Virus record (IMG/VR): IMGVR_UViG_3300030382_004766
Location: 1 to 37,711 of that record
From: a virus
Strand: one strand, 5' to 3'
Length of the DNA stretch: 37,711 nucleotides
In this document: one piece after another, positions 9,701-17,790 of the stretch
Layout: each line of letters starts with the position of its first letter
Numbering within the stretch: position 1 is the first letter of the stretch
The notes under the pieces: model-generated
Told to the model about the DNA's origin: nothing
The model's input: only the letters and a program-made list of their open reading frames with translations
The model's database searches: none
Program-made: the position numbers and the translations under genes

Positions 9701-10627
9701 CAGGTGAAGCCGATTGAGAATTACGCGGCATCTATCGCTTGCATTGGAGCAGTCCGAGACTACGTGGTCGTCATCACCGCTGAAGACGCCTACTTCCTTG
9801 CCGGAGAAGGGCCTAATGCGGCAGGCATTGGCACCGACTTTTCCCCTCCTACGATTTTCTCCCGAGACTCCGGTGCTAATATCGGATGCGCTAGGACTAA
9901 CTCCCCCGTTGGGTTTATCTACCGGGCGAAGGGGGGGATTTACCGTGTGACCCCGTCAATGCAAGTGGAGTGGATTGGGGCTCCGGTCGAAGACACGGTT
10001 GATAAGACAGACGTCACGAGGGCCGTTGTTAACGATAGCGAGGGAGAAATCTATTTCGGGCTGAATAGCACTACCAGTGGGATCCTTGTTTACAACTATG
10101 TGTTCAATGCTTGGTCAGCATGGAGACCAAGGTATGCCGCATTCAGTAGCAACATTACCCCTGAGGGCATGATGGTGCACAACGGGACTCTTAACTTTGC
10201 AATCCCGAGCGGCTATCTTCTGGAGCAAAACACTGGGTTTACCGACATTGGGAGTGGGACTTATGATTTCGGTCTTCTCGTTTCCACTCCATGGCTACGG
10301 TCAGAGCAGTTCCTGCACATGGTCAGGTTCTACAATATTCTTATCAGTGGGACGTTCAAATCTAACCACACCCTGAACTGCACCATTTACAGCAATTACG
10401 ATGAATCGGTGACAGACAACCAGACTTTAGCGATTACCACCTCTACAGATGACCCGTACATCTTTAGGCAACACGTAGCGAATCAGAAGGCTAGGGCCAT
10501 AAAAATAACCTTAAGCGATACCCCGTCCGCCGGAACTTTCGAAAGCTACCAGCTTGATGGGATTGCAGTAGAGTTTGGGGTGCGCCCAGGAACATTCAAA
10601 CTTGGGACAACCAAGACGTTAGCGTAG
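6785..10627 (+). CDS. Large tail protein, nozzle / tail tubular protein B-like (1280 aa)
   Basis: The start at 6785 overlaps the previous stop; four upstream in-frame codons lie inside that gene. The protein opens with QMYSIPFTGGLDEKASDKHL and KNGQVQKRNGFTRLA, a start typical of podovirus tail proteins that take the position of T7 gp12. The rest is beta-rich with repeated IxVNxD / TGxxTF segments; two parts (around residues 225-300 and 720-800) share a Thr/Val-rich theme with VITVIDNATNTFTI-like strands. A beta-propeller or nozzle at the tail tip is the likely form. At 1280 residues it is longer than T7 gp12 (about 790), suggesting inserted beta domains. Confidence 0.75.
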   Translation: MALQKQMYSIPFTGGLDEKASDKHLQPPKLDICDNGKFSKNGQVQKRNGFTRLANTSFIGGSASTVGASVQCASYRDEKLIFDGNNAYTRSASGTWVDKGRITGCTFKDTTAFNNDAMTSGQLAAASANGYRVESWAETDTDTAIVPFLATSITYQIYTRVVDEATGVVVVPKTRITPAAGIVVTKAHAQNDDSNYLNPQVQAVTMGDYVFVLFCDCQQHDPKVNVTSISAGSGTIRVNCDAAHNYLYQDVITLAGSTGYDGNYIVTAIDSATGFQVAASFSATGTGTSTVKQTYSSGMVNGVHAIAINTANDIAAGLTPTALANFNSPAFYVNGVYPLFSVAYADNSTTSAGTEKAAVFRFNTAPINDAAATVPSYRLDYFEEASGVFQEWEDTQPGYRGRNTPILPADRVAYFQASKAGHSDTDRTLSHIALNAIDADDRLMIAATFEESGTPTNPEVRVKMYTDSLGTTGAAVTDLAQSSQCLISGSFLKQLTGTDLQFVWTGQAITEGSAVAPDSGQAADHALWKGEITTTGTVKSQIIVKHFTTLTSDLFSYNGKIYFGATYAITPNASFYSGGGDFTFVNFLSSINLISDTDGNIIATGGTGLAGNCASTDWLPNAVDDRTMFWNVSRVTAISASKFSFGSARFSGVSEGGNAVYQAKSIFNPSYSEIDFLPARNLPTAEGSGSLLLCGGLLWEYGGDAMKENGFLTYPQTTDVITSYAITAVGDAGGGSSVFQINTTTPHGLEVGDTVQITGTSHYDQADAVITVIDNATNTFTIVDAFVATDTGVVALTGGVLGVGAYTYKIIYEWVGANGDIQRSYPSDGETAEIDAGTVTGTTGRVRLKVYTPQWTQKSLANGVSNPTIVLYRTALGGSTFYRAAAAPVDFSEAGSSSTQTLDDGLIGNSAIEDNEHIYSTGDAGDVFGNMAPPCSTDIVVHKNRVFLAINDGSVWYSKKLAPKRGVEFSDLQVKPIENYAASIACIGAVRDYVVVITAEDAYFLAGEGPNAAGIGTDFSPPTIFSRDSGANIGCARTNSPVGFIYRAKGGIYRVTPSMQVEWIGAPVEDTVDKTDVTRAVVNDSEGEIYFGLNSTTSGILVYNYVFNAWSAWRPRYAAFSSNITPEGMMVHNGTLNFAIPSGYLLEQNTGFTDIGSGTYDFGLLVSTPWLRSEQFLHMVRFYNILISGTFKSNHTLNCTIYSNYDESVTDNQTLAITTSTDDPYIFRQHVANQKARAIKITLSDTPSAGTFESYQLDGIAVEFGVRPGTFKLGTTKTLA

Positions 10628-10636
10628 GAGAGAGTA

Positions 10637-11482
10637 ATGCCACTGACCCCTTTAAGCCAAGCTGAAATAGACGCGGCGCAAGCGAGTCGGAGAAAGAAAG
10701 AAGCGGCTGGCGGTGGCCACCCAGACTATCAAGGGAAGAACAAGGATAGCATTGTTCAGCAAACAGGGGATTATGCCTCAAACCCAGAGAACTGGAAGTA
10801 CACCGGGAGCGCTGGCGACTTGGTGAAAAACTTTCTTGACCCTGCAGGATTGGTTTTTGACCGGCACAAAACTCAACAAATCTCTGGGACCAAAGCAGAC
10901 CCAAGAGCGGCTGAAAATAGATACAACCAAAACATGGCTGAAGCCATGCGTGTTGTTGGAGATTTAAGGGGACAGTCGCCAGAGAACATAAGGCTCGGGC
11001 AACAATTGGATGCCATTGCGAAAATGTCTAGAGCCGGAGTTCGCTCTGGGACAGGTCCCTTGGGCATTGCATCAGGACTCGGGCAAACTGGCCGAGCCCA
11101 AGTAAGTTCGACTAAGGCGTCTGCTGCAGAAATCTTAAACGACGAACAAAAGATGACTGGTATCTTGAACGGACTGTATGGAGACGAAGAGCAGTACAAG
11201 TGGATTAGAGCTTTAGAAGAATCAAAACGATTAGGAACCATTACTGCGGTTAATCTTGGATTGCTTGCTGACGCCAAAGCGCGGATGGCGCAGAGAATCG
11301 CCACTGCGGGGGTCACGGGGGCGAAGGTATACGGCGATTGGGAGAGGCGACAGGATAGAAAAAACGCCACTGAAGAGCTTCGCCGAGAGAAAGACTTAGA
11401 CGATCTGGATAGTTTTTACGGCATAGGGGACGCTACCGGCGCGGAGGCATTTCCTCCTGGGCCTGGGGAATTGGACTTATAA
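10637..11482 (+). CDS. Predicted internal virion / ejection protein A (281 aa)
   Basis: GTAGGAGAG lies before the start. This is the first of four consecutive genes for Ala/Gln/Glu-rich, mostly helical proteins lying after the tail gene, where short-tailed phages keep the proteins ejected ahead of the DNA. The protein is soluble-looking with no signal peptide, has a disordered start (residues 1-60), a helical core with AENRYNQNMAEAMRVVGDL, a Gly/Ser stretch and a basic helical end (DWERRQDRKNATEELRREKD). The stop is one base from the next ATG. The precise role is not known. Confidence 0.6.
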   Translation: MPLTPLSQAEIDAAQASRRKKEAAGGGHPDYQGKNKDSIVQQTGDYASNPENWKYTGSAGDLVKNFLDPAGLVFDRHKTQQISGTKADPRAAENRYNQNMAEAMRVVGDLRGQSPENIRLGQQLDAIAKMSRAGVRSGTGPLGIASGLGQTGRAQVSSTKASAAEILNDEQKMTGILNGLYGDEEQYKWIRALEESKRLGTITAVNLGLLADAKARMAQRIATAGVTGAKVYGDWERRQDRKNATEELRREKDLDDLDSFYGIGDATGAEAFPPGPGELDL

Positions 11483-11483
11483 A

Positions 11484-12731
11484 ATGGCAACAACAGTACC
11501 TGACATTGTAGCTAACCCGACCGGGGCAGCATTAGACTATGCGTTCGACTCGGGGGCAGACTCTATTGACGCACTGAACTATTACGTTGCACCCGACGCG
11601 GAGCACCCTAGACGGGCGGAGGAGATAAACCGACTTCGCGCAATTGCGATGGGGCATCAGGAATCTCCCGGAGTTCGAATGCTAGGGGAGCGAATGAGGC
11701 AAGGGGCCGCGCAGTCATACGGCCTCGCCCAAAGTGCGGGGATACAAAACGCTGCGACACAGCAGCGATTGGCGCAAGGAGCTAGAGCGGGAGTTATGCG
11801 TCAAATGCCTCAAATAATGGATGCAGAAAGGCTTGCTGCCCAACAGCAGGCAGCAGGGGCACTCGCACAAGAAGAGTCAAGACGCCGCGCACTTGAAGAA
11901 GAAAAGCTTCAAGATTTCAAGAACAAAGAATTGCAGGGCGAAATTGATAAAATAAGCGCAATTGAGTCTAATCGAGAGGCGGAGGCGCAGTTCATGGCTG
12001 CTCTGGAATCAAAGGCTGCAAAGATTATAGGGGCCATGTTCTCTGACGAGAAACTCAAAGAGAACATAACCCCAGCCGGTCGAGAGACTAGGAAGTTCAT
12101 CGATTCGCTCGCCCCCAAGTCGTTCAACTACAAAGGGGCTGACCCAGGACAGCAACAACTCGGAGTCTTGGCTAACGACACCTCCCCGGAGGTTGTTAGC
12201 AATTTAGGCACTGAGCAAGACCCTATTCTGGGATTTGAGCAGCAAAAAGTAACTCCAGCATTGCTCGCATCCGTTGGCCAATTAGGAGCGGAGAATAAAA
12301 AACTCCGAAACGCACTTGTAGACTTAGACGACAAGCTTAATGCAATGACCGGTGATAAGCGCGGGGCAGTGCAAGAACATGAGAGGCGCTTTGAACCTAG
12401 CGACGAGTGGGGGGTTCTTAAGGATTTTGAAAAGTCGCAATTTAGGAAGCCTGTAAGCCGTGATACTTCTGGCGGTTTAGGAGGAGCGGGGATTGCTGAC
12501 CCTGCGCTCCATCCCCTCACCGCCAAGGCCAGAAAAGATATGCGCGGGGCTATGCAGGAATGGGAGATGCAGCCATCCGGCGCTATCCAGGCATTTGAAG
12601 CCGAGCCGATGCCAATAAGGGACCGCATTGGCGAAGAAGCTCAGGCAAACATTCTAGCCGCTCAAGAAGACCAGATGATGAAAGCACTTGAGGAAAGCTT
12701 TAGGCGCGACCAGCGAAGGAAGGGTTACTAA
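11484..12731 (+). CDS. Predicted ejection protein with embedded S74-like chaperone motif (415 aa)
   Basis: This protein is helical and Gln/Ala-rich over residues 60-180. Residue 187 then begins SDEKLKENI, the signature of the S74 intramolecular chaperone/peptidase family. It is followed by KFIDSLAPKSFNYKG, QQQLGVLANDTSP, and a helix ending in LASVGQLGAENKKL. In the family, the Ser at the start of the motif and the Lys five residues later form the self-cleavage dyad; here these are Ser187 and Lys192, both present. Unusually, the domain sits mid-protein with about 140 residues after it, and in a predicted ejection protein rather than at a fibre C-terminus. Self-cleavage is possible but unproven. 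Confidence 0.7.
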   Translation: MATTVPDIVANPTGAALDYAFDSGADSIDALNYYVAPDAEHPRRAEEINRLRAIAMGHQESPGVRMLGERMRQGAAQSYGLAQSAGIQNAATQQRLAQGARAGVMRQMPQIMDAERLAAQQQAAGALAQEESRRRALEEEKLQDFKNKELQGEIDKISAIESNREAEAQFMAALESKAAKIIGAMFSDEKLKENITPAGRETRKFIDSLAPKSFNYKGADPGQQQLGVLANDTSPEVVSNLGTEQDPILGFEQQKVTPALLASVGQLGAENKKLRNALVDLDDKLNAMTGDKRGAVQEHERRFEPSDEWGVLKDFEKSQFRKPVSRDTSGGLGGAGIADPALHPLTAKARKDMRGAMQEWEMQPSGAIQAFEAEPMPIRDRIGEEAQANILAAQEDQMMKALEESFRRDQRRKGY

Positions 12732-12732
12732 G

Positions 12733-14559
12733 ATGGCGAATGGAGATGAAGCCGCGATTGCAGCACTTGAGGCAGAGCTTGGGCTCGGTCCCGCCACAGA
12801 GGAAGGGCTAGCGCAGGAGGAAGCGCAGGTGACTGAAGACGCCAGAATTCAGGCGGCTATAGAGCAAGATCGGGCCACTCGTCAGCACCCCTTTTCGGAG
12901 TTTATGTTCGGCACCCCTGAACACCAAGCAGCAATGGAAGCAGAGCGAAAGTTAAAGTCAGAAACATCGTTCATGGACCAGCTTCTTAGGAGCAGCGATT
13001 ATAATAGAGGAAGGCGAGAACGATTAGCGGCAGAGCGTGGAGAAACCGAAGCTCCCCCTGAACCTGCAGCAGACCCTGGCGTGGAAACTGGCGCGGGGTG
13101 GAAGGCTGAACTCGACCCTGAAAAACTTGCCAAAGAGAAATCAACCGAAGAAGACTATTTGAGCGGCATTAACCGCCAAATCTGGATGCAGGGGCAGATT
13201 GGCAAGAAACTAGGTCAGATTGGGGACAAACAAGCAGAACTAATCGGGCTAAAAGCTGATTACGGTGCAGGCTTCCCTGAAACTTTGGCCGATGCCAAAT
13301 TGCGAATCCAGCAAAAATACGTGAAGGACACGCAAGCTTATCAAGCACGATTCGACACTAACATGGAAGAAGCGGAGCTTATGGCTCAATACCCTGGAGC
13401 TTCCATGGACCAAATTCGACTTTGGAAAAGGCAGATGGAGTTCGACCCCCATCGCGTTGGGTTCTCCCCCGAAGCAGCAAAGGACATGCTGCGAAGAAAA
13501 GCCACTGCCATGAAGAACCTCGCCAGGGCTGAAGAGATTGACCCCAACAGGGCATTCGGTGGCGTCACTTCTCAAATTTTGGCAGGCTTGGCCATAGGCC
13601 TCGGAGCGTGGGCATCTTCAAAAAGCGGGAGACCTAACACCGCATTAGACCTTTATAAGCATGCCATCTCTACTGACATCCTGGCGCAAAAAGAAAAGTT
13701 CAGTCATGCGCGGGGGGCCCCTGCCCGAGAAAGAAGCCAATACGCCTTTTGGATGAATCGCTACGATAATGAGCGAGTGGCGACACTCGGAACCGCAGTG
13801 GCCCAATATGGAGCCGCCGCCAACACCATTCAAAAAGAAATCGCCCAACTAAAAGGTGGTGTACAAAAAGACCAAGCCCTCGCTATTCAAGGTCAGTTAA
13901 TGTCGCAAAAAAATAAGCTTCAAATGGAATTAGCGAAAGCGGCTATGGAGGCAGAACGAGCGCAGAACTCGGAGGTTAATGACCTTGACGGTAAGCCCAT
14001 CAGATACACCGGACCAGCTAAGTATAATGTTAAAATCCGTAATGACCTTGCAGAAACAGGAAGAAAGAGTCACCAGGCAACCGGTGCGCTTGAGCAATAC
14101 AGACAAGCATGGAAAGAAGTCGGTTTGTCAGCGATGAAGCCAACCGACAAAAGGGCTAAGTTAGACGCTGCGCTTCAGGCCCTTATCGCTCGCTTGGGGG
14201 ATGTTTGGGATAAAGGGGTTCTTCAGGAATTTGAATGGGAGCAGTTAAATGACATGCTTCCGGGTTCTAGTTGGCCGGTGTTTGAAAGGTTCGGCCCAGA
14301 CCGAGTAGAAGCTGTTTTGGACGAACTGCAAAAGAGTTTCGCTGGTGCGCTTAATGCCCATGTAGACTCTTTGTCTAATTACCAGCGCCAAACGGGCGGC
14401 TTCAAGGGAGATGTCGTTAGCACCGGAGAGCAGGGGGCGGCGGCCCAACAAGGTGTTCTCAACGACAAGCAGAAGGCAGCTTTGGCCAGGTTCAGGAAGA
14501 AAAAATTTATTACAGACTCATCCAATTGGAAGACCCGCAAAGAGCGAGAGAAGCAATAG
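12733..14559 (+). CDS. Predicted internal virion / ejection protein (608 aa)
   Basis: I took ATG 12733, one base after the upstream stop, rather than the longer overlapping start. The protein is highly charged and helical, with long predicted coiled coils. Around residue 275 it carries DPNRAFGGVTSQILAGLAIG, then a single hydrophobic Gly-rich segment and TALDLYKHAISTDILAQ. That arrangement recurs in large virion proteins of short-tailed phages near the ejection genes. A hydrophobic helix inside an otherwise soluble protein is consistent with membrane insertion during DNA entry, which is inference. A GAAGGAAGGG tract about 12 bases upstream may serve as ribosome site. Confidence 0.65.
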   Translation: MANGDEAAIAALEAELGLGPATEEGLAQEEAQVTEDARIQAAIEQDRATRQHPFSEFMFGTPEHQAAMEAERKLKSETSFMDQLLRSSDYNRGRRERLAAERGETEAPPEPAADPGVETGAGWKAELDPEKLAKEKSTEEDYLSGINRQIWMQGQIGKKLGQIGDKQAELIGLKADYGAGFPETLADAKLRIQQKYVKDTQAYQARFDTNMEEAELMAQYPGASMDQIRLWKRQMEFDPHRVGFSPEAAKDMLRRKATAMKNLARAEEIDPNRAFGGVTSQILAGLAIGLGAWASSKSGRPNTALDLYKHAISTDILAQKEKFSHARGAPARERSQYAFWMNRYDNERVATLGTAVAQYGAAANTIQKEIAQLKGGVQKDQALAIQGQLMSQKNKLQMELAKAAMEAERAQNSEVNDLDGKPIRYTGPAKYNVKIRNDLAETGRKSHQATGALEQYRQAWKEVGLSAMKPTDKRAKLDAALQALIARLGDVWDKGVLQEFEWEQLNDMLPGSSWPVFERFGPDRVEAVLDELQKSFAGALNAHVDSLSNYQRQTGGFKGDVVSTGEQGAAAQQGVLNDKQKAALARFRKKKFITDSSNWKTRKEREKQ

Positions 14560-14562
14560 TAG

Positions 14563-17457
14563 ATGGCTAGCTTAATCAAAAAAGGTACACGGGAAGTTGT
14601 CGAGGTCGCTCCGGGCGATGTTTACAAGTATCTCTCTTCGGGAGAGTTTAATTTCCCGTCTGAGTTGGTTAGTGACGGACGCCTTGAAATGGTGTCTGAC
14701 AGTGGCGAAATCGTAAAGGTTGCTTTAGGCGATGTCCAAGATGCTTTCCGGCATGGGTACAATTTAGAAAGCGGAGCCTCCCGACAAGGGAGAGAATTAA
14801 AAAAAGAATATAGCGGCTTTCTCCCCGGCTTAACTTCCGCAGCCCTTGGTGCGGCCAAAGGTCTAACCTTCGGTGTTTCCTCTGCCATCCTGGATAAGAT
14901 GGGTGTCGATGTCGAAATGTATGAAGCTTTTCGACCCGATGAGTTTGTAGGGGGTGAGGTAGTAGGGGGTATTGCCGGACTCATGGGGACAGGTCCCGCC
15001 GGGTTGGCTGTCCGAGGTGGCGCTAAATTAGCCGCAAAAGGGGCCGCTGGGGCTACCGCTAAAATGGCCGAGAAGACCTTCGGTCAAAGGTTAATGAAGA
15101 AGGCTCTAGCCGGAAGTGTTGAAGGGGCTATCGACGGGGCTCTTTACGGGACCGGCGAAGCAATCCATCAGATAGGGCTGGGGAAGGCAGAGCTAACAGG
15201 GGAAACCCTGGCTTCCACCATAGGAACCGGCGCAGGGCTAGGGCTAGTATTCGGTGGTGGTATCGGGTTCGCTAGCGTTCCCGTTATGGAGGGGATTCGA
15301 AATTACGCAGCCCCCGCAGTGAAGGCCATTGCGAAGTCTATGCCCGTAACGCTGCCCACAACGATTACGAGCGCCGAGGGTTTTTTTAGGCGAATCTCGA
15401 AAGATGCCGGGTACGAATCTCTCGGGCCGATGCTCAAAGACGAAAGGCTAATTAGTAAAAAGTGGACTGACGAGGAGATTGACGTCGCCAAAGCATGGCT
15501 GATGGATACCAAGGTTGTCGGAGAGGGAGGGGAACTTGTTTCTCCCATCCAAGCCGGTGAAACCTGGGAAGAGATAGCTCATAAACTCGGGCTAAAAAGA
15601 GATGAGGTTGGCCAACAGCTTGGAGAGTTTACGCGCCGGATAGAAGAAGTTGCTCCTGAAGGATTCGGGTTAGACCCAGAGGAGCTATTAAAGCGCCTGA
15701 AAGAGCTTAGAAGGGAGAGACTAAAAGCTAACCCAGCACTAAGCAAAGGACTTCAGGAAGCTGGATTCGAAGCGGAAACGACAGTTAAAAGAATTGCTTT
15801 AGCGAACGACCTTGAGCGAAATTTAATGCTGGACGCCACGTATGGCACAGACAGAACTCTTAAGAGGATTGAGGCCTACGCCGAAAATACTGGTCGAAAT
15901 ATCGACGAGATTATAGCGGAAGCCAAGAGGCACCGGGAAGCATCTAAGGTGCCTGACGATTTGGACCTGGATTTTGGAAGAGAAAAAGTCGCCCCAGAAG
16001 AGATACTGGAAACAGAGGCTGCGGTAGGAAGGCTTGGTGAAGATCTGGACGACGCTTTGGGTGCGTCACGCGGTTTGTCGCCAATGGAAGACTTGGTGGC
16101 TGACCTAAAGGATGACATCTACCGGATGCACCCGTCCGAAATTGACGCTCTCTATGGGAAAACAAAAGGCATTCACAAAATATCCACAGTCAATGGCCAC
16201 AACACCAAAAGGTCTTATTGGGACAAGTCCAGGTTCGACAGACTTGCAGCAAGCGAAATCCCCGACTACGCAAAAAAAGTAGGGGCTATTTGGCGTGATG
16301 TATTGGATGAGTCCTCAGATGAGATTATCCAGAATTGGCGCAGATGGGGTGAACTCGGAGAAGATGTCATTGGGGATATGGACATCGACACATTTAGACG
16401 CCTTAAGAAAGAATACGGTTATGCCGACACCTTCCACACTATCGCGAAGGATAGGGCTGCCCGGTCTACGGTAAACAGCCAAACCTCCATGAGCGGCCTA
16501 TTGATGACCACCGCAGGCACAATGATGGGCCTCGCAGGGGGTGGACCGTGGGGAGGAATGGTCGGCGCGACTATTGGCGCAGCCACCACAAAGTATCTCA
16601 AAGAGAACGGAACTTCACTAACCCATGCAGGAGCCCGGTTCCTTTCCAAACTCGCTTCAGTTCGAAACGGTAAAATTGACGACATCGCAAAAAGAGCGTC
16701 TTCCGTCGTAAAGGGGACCGCTAAACGAACGCAAGAAATAGGATTGCCGGTCAGTCTTAAAGCTTTAACCGCTCTTAGCTTCACCGGAGCCCCACCGCAG
16801 GGAGACACTAAAGCCGAAGTGATGTTGAGTTTAGTTGACCAAATTGAGTCAGTTGCCGGGAACCCTCAAATGTTCGCCACGATGGTAGAAGCAGAATTGC
16901 AGGATTTAAAGGTTGTCGCTCCGCTAGTCGCTCAAGAGACAATGAAGACCAAGGTTAGAGGGATGCAGTTTCTAAGCGAGAAGTCCCCCAAGAGAAGCGG
17001 GAGCTACAGCAACTACCAGCCCAAGCTTTACCAGAAGACCGAGATAGACCCGCTGGCCATGTCCCAATTTGGGAGGTACCTCACTGCGGTAATGGATTAC
17101 ACCGGGACAGTGTTTGACGACTTGGCAGATGGCACCTTGATGCAAGAAACTATTGAGGTTGGAGAGAAAGTTTACCCGGAGATTCTTAGGGAAATAAGAA
17201 CTGTCATGGCTAAGGGTTTAGCCGGTGAAGATAAAGCTTACGATAATTCTTTTATGGCGAACCTCAACACCCTCTTCGGAGAAGGTGTTGTCCCGTATCA
17301 GAGCCCTGATTTTATGCGGAGACAGCAAATGCAATACAAGGTAGAATCCGAAGGGTCGATGGCTGGGGTTAAGCCATCTTCTGCCGCTCAGGGACCAGTC
17401 GCGTTAAATACAGAAACCGCAATGGAAGCGGTCGATTCTAACTTAAAGAGAGGATAG
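14563..17457 (+). CDS. Large ejection protein with hydrophobic glycine-rich segments (964 aa)
   Basis: The N-terminus holds two copies of a short beta-type unit, VVEVAPGDVYKYLSSGEF and IVKVALGDVQDAFRHGYNL, a feature I associate with phage ejection proteins. Residues 85-245 are rich in Gly/Ala with several amphipathic or hydrophobic stretches (GGEVVGGIAGLMGTGPAGLA, GTGAGLGLVFGGGIGFA). The centre is charged and helical, and another hydrophobic block (LMTTAGTMMGLAGGGPWGGM) lies near residue 650. A long protein able to pass between soluble and membrane states fits formation of a channel for DNA entry. It is the last and longest of the four. No transglycosylase motif was recognised. Confidence 0.7.
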   Translation: MASLIKKGTREVVEVAPGDVYKYLSSGEFNFPSELVSDGRLEMVSDSGEIVKVALGDVQDAFRHGYNLESGASRQGRELKKEYSGFLPGLTSAALGAAKGLTFGVSSAILDKMGVDVEMYEAFRPDEFVGGEVVGGIAGLMGTGPAGLAVRGGAKLAAKGAAGATAKMAEKTFGQRLMKKALAGSVEGAIDGALYGTGEAIHQIGLGKAELTGETLASTIGTGAGLGLVFGGGIGFASVPVMEGIRNYAAPAVKAIAKSMPVTLPTTITSAEGFFRRISKDAGYESLGPMLKDERLISKKWTDEEIDVAKAWLMDTKVVGEGGELVSPIQAGETWEEIAHKLGLKRDEVGQQLGEFTRRIEEVAPEGFGLDPEELLKRLKELRRERLKANPALSKGLQEAGFEAETTVKRIALANDLERNLMLDATYGTDRTLKRIEAYAENTGRNIDEIIAEAKRHREASKVPDDLDLDFGREKVAPEEILETEAAVGRLGEDLDDALGASRGLSPMEDLVADLKDDIYRMHPSEIDALYGKTKGIHKISTVNGHNTKRSYWDKSRFDRLAASEIPDYAKKVGAIWRDVLDESSDEIIQNWRRWGELGEDVIGDMDIDTFRRLKKEYGYADTFHTIAKDRAARSTVNSQTSMSGLLMTTAGTMMGLAGGGPWGGMVGATIGAATTKYLKENGTSLTHAGARFLSKLASVRNGKIDDIAKRASSVVKGTAKRTQEIGLPVSLKALTALSFTGAPPQGDTKAEVMLSLVDQIESVAGNPQMFATMVEAELQDLKVVAPLVAQETMKTKVRGMQFLSEKSPKRSGSYSNYQPKLYQKTEIDPLAMSQFGRYLTAVMDYTGTVFDDLADGTLMQETIEVGEKVYPEILREIRTVMAKGLAGEDKAYDNSFMANLNTLFGEGVVPYQSPDFMRRQQMQYKVESEGSMAGVKPSSAAQGPVALNTETAMEAVDSNLKRG

Positions 17458-17462
17458 CCACC

Positions 17463-17786
17463 GTGCATACTATTAATTATCAAAATACCTACGCTAGCGC
17501 GTTAACTGACGAACAGGTGATGGACCTTACGGTCGTCACCAATCAAAAGCTTTCGCTTCATGCGATGACCACCGATGCTGACGGAGGTACGCTCACCACT
17601 TACTACGTTTTTATTGACCCCATTACCAAAGCCGAAACCGAAGTAACTTATGACACGACTGCGATGACGCAAAATAACTTGTTTGTTGTCGTCTATGATT
17701 ACAAAGTTCCATTCCTCCGCGTGAAGTATACGAACGGCGGAACAGCGGGTGGGATTATCAGAGTAACCGGAACAACGGCGGAGTAG
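17463..17786 (+). CDS. Small beta-rich virion protein (107 aa)
   Basis: GTG start behind GAGAGGA. The sequence alternates Thr/Val-rich strands (LTTYYVFIDPITKAETEVTY, then FVVVYDYKVPFLRVKY) and ends GGIIRVTGTTAE. There are no cysteines, signal peptide or membrane segment. The pattern is that of a small beta-sandwich decoration or fibre-base protein. It lies between the ejection genes and the fibre gene, four bases before the fibre start. The function is inferred from composition and position only. Confidence 0.65.
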   Translation: MHTINYQNTYASALTDEQVMDLTVVTNQKLSLHAMTTDADGGTLTTYYVFIDPITKAETEVTYDTTAMTQNNLFVVVYDYKVPFLRVKYTNGGTAGGIIRVTGTTAE

Positions 17787-17790
17787 GAAC

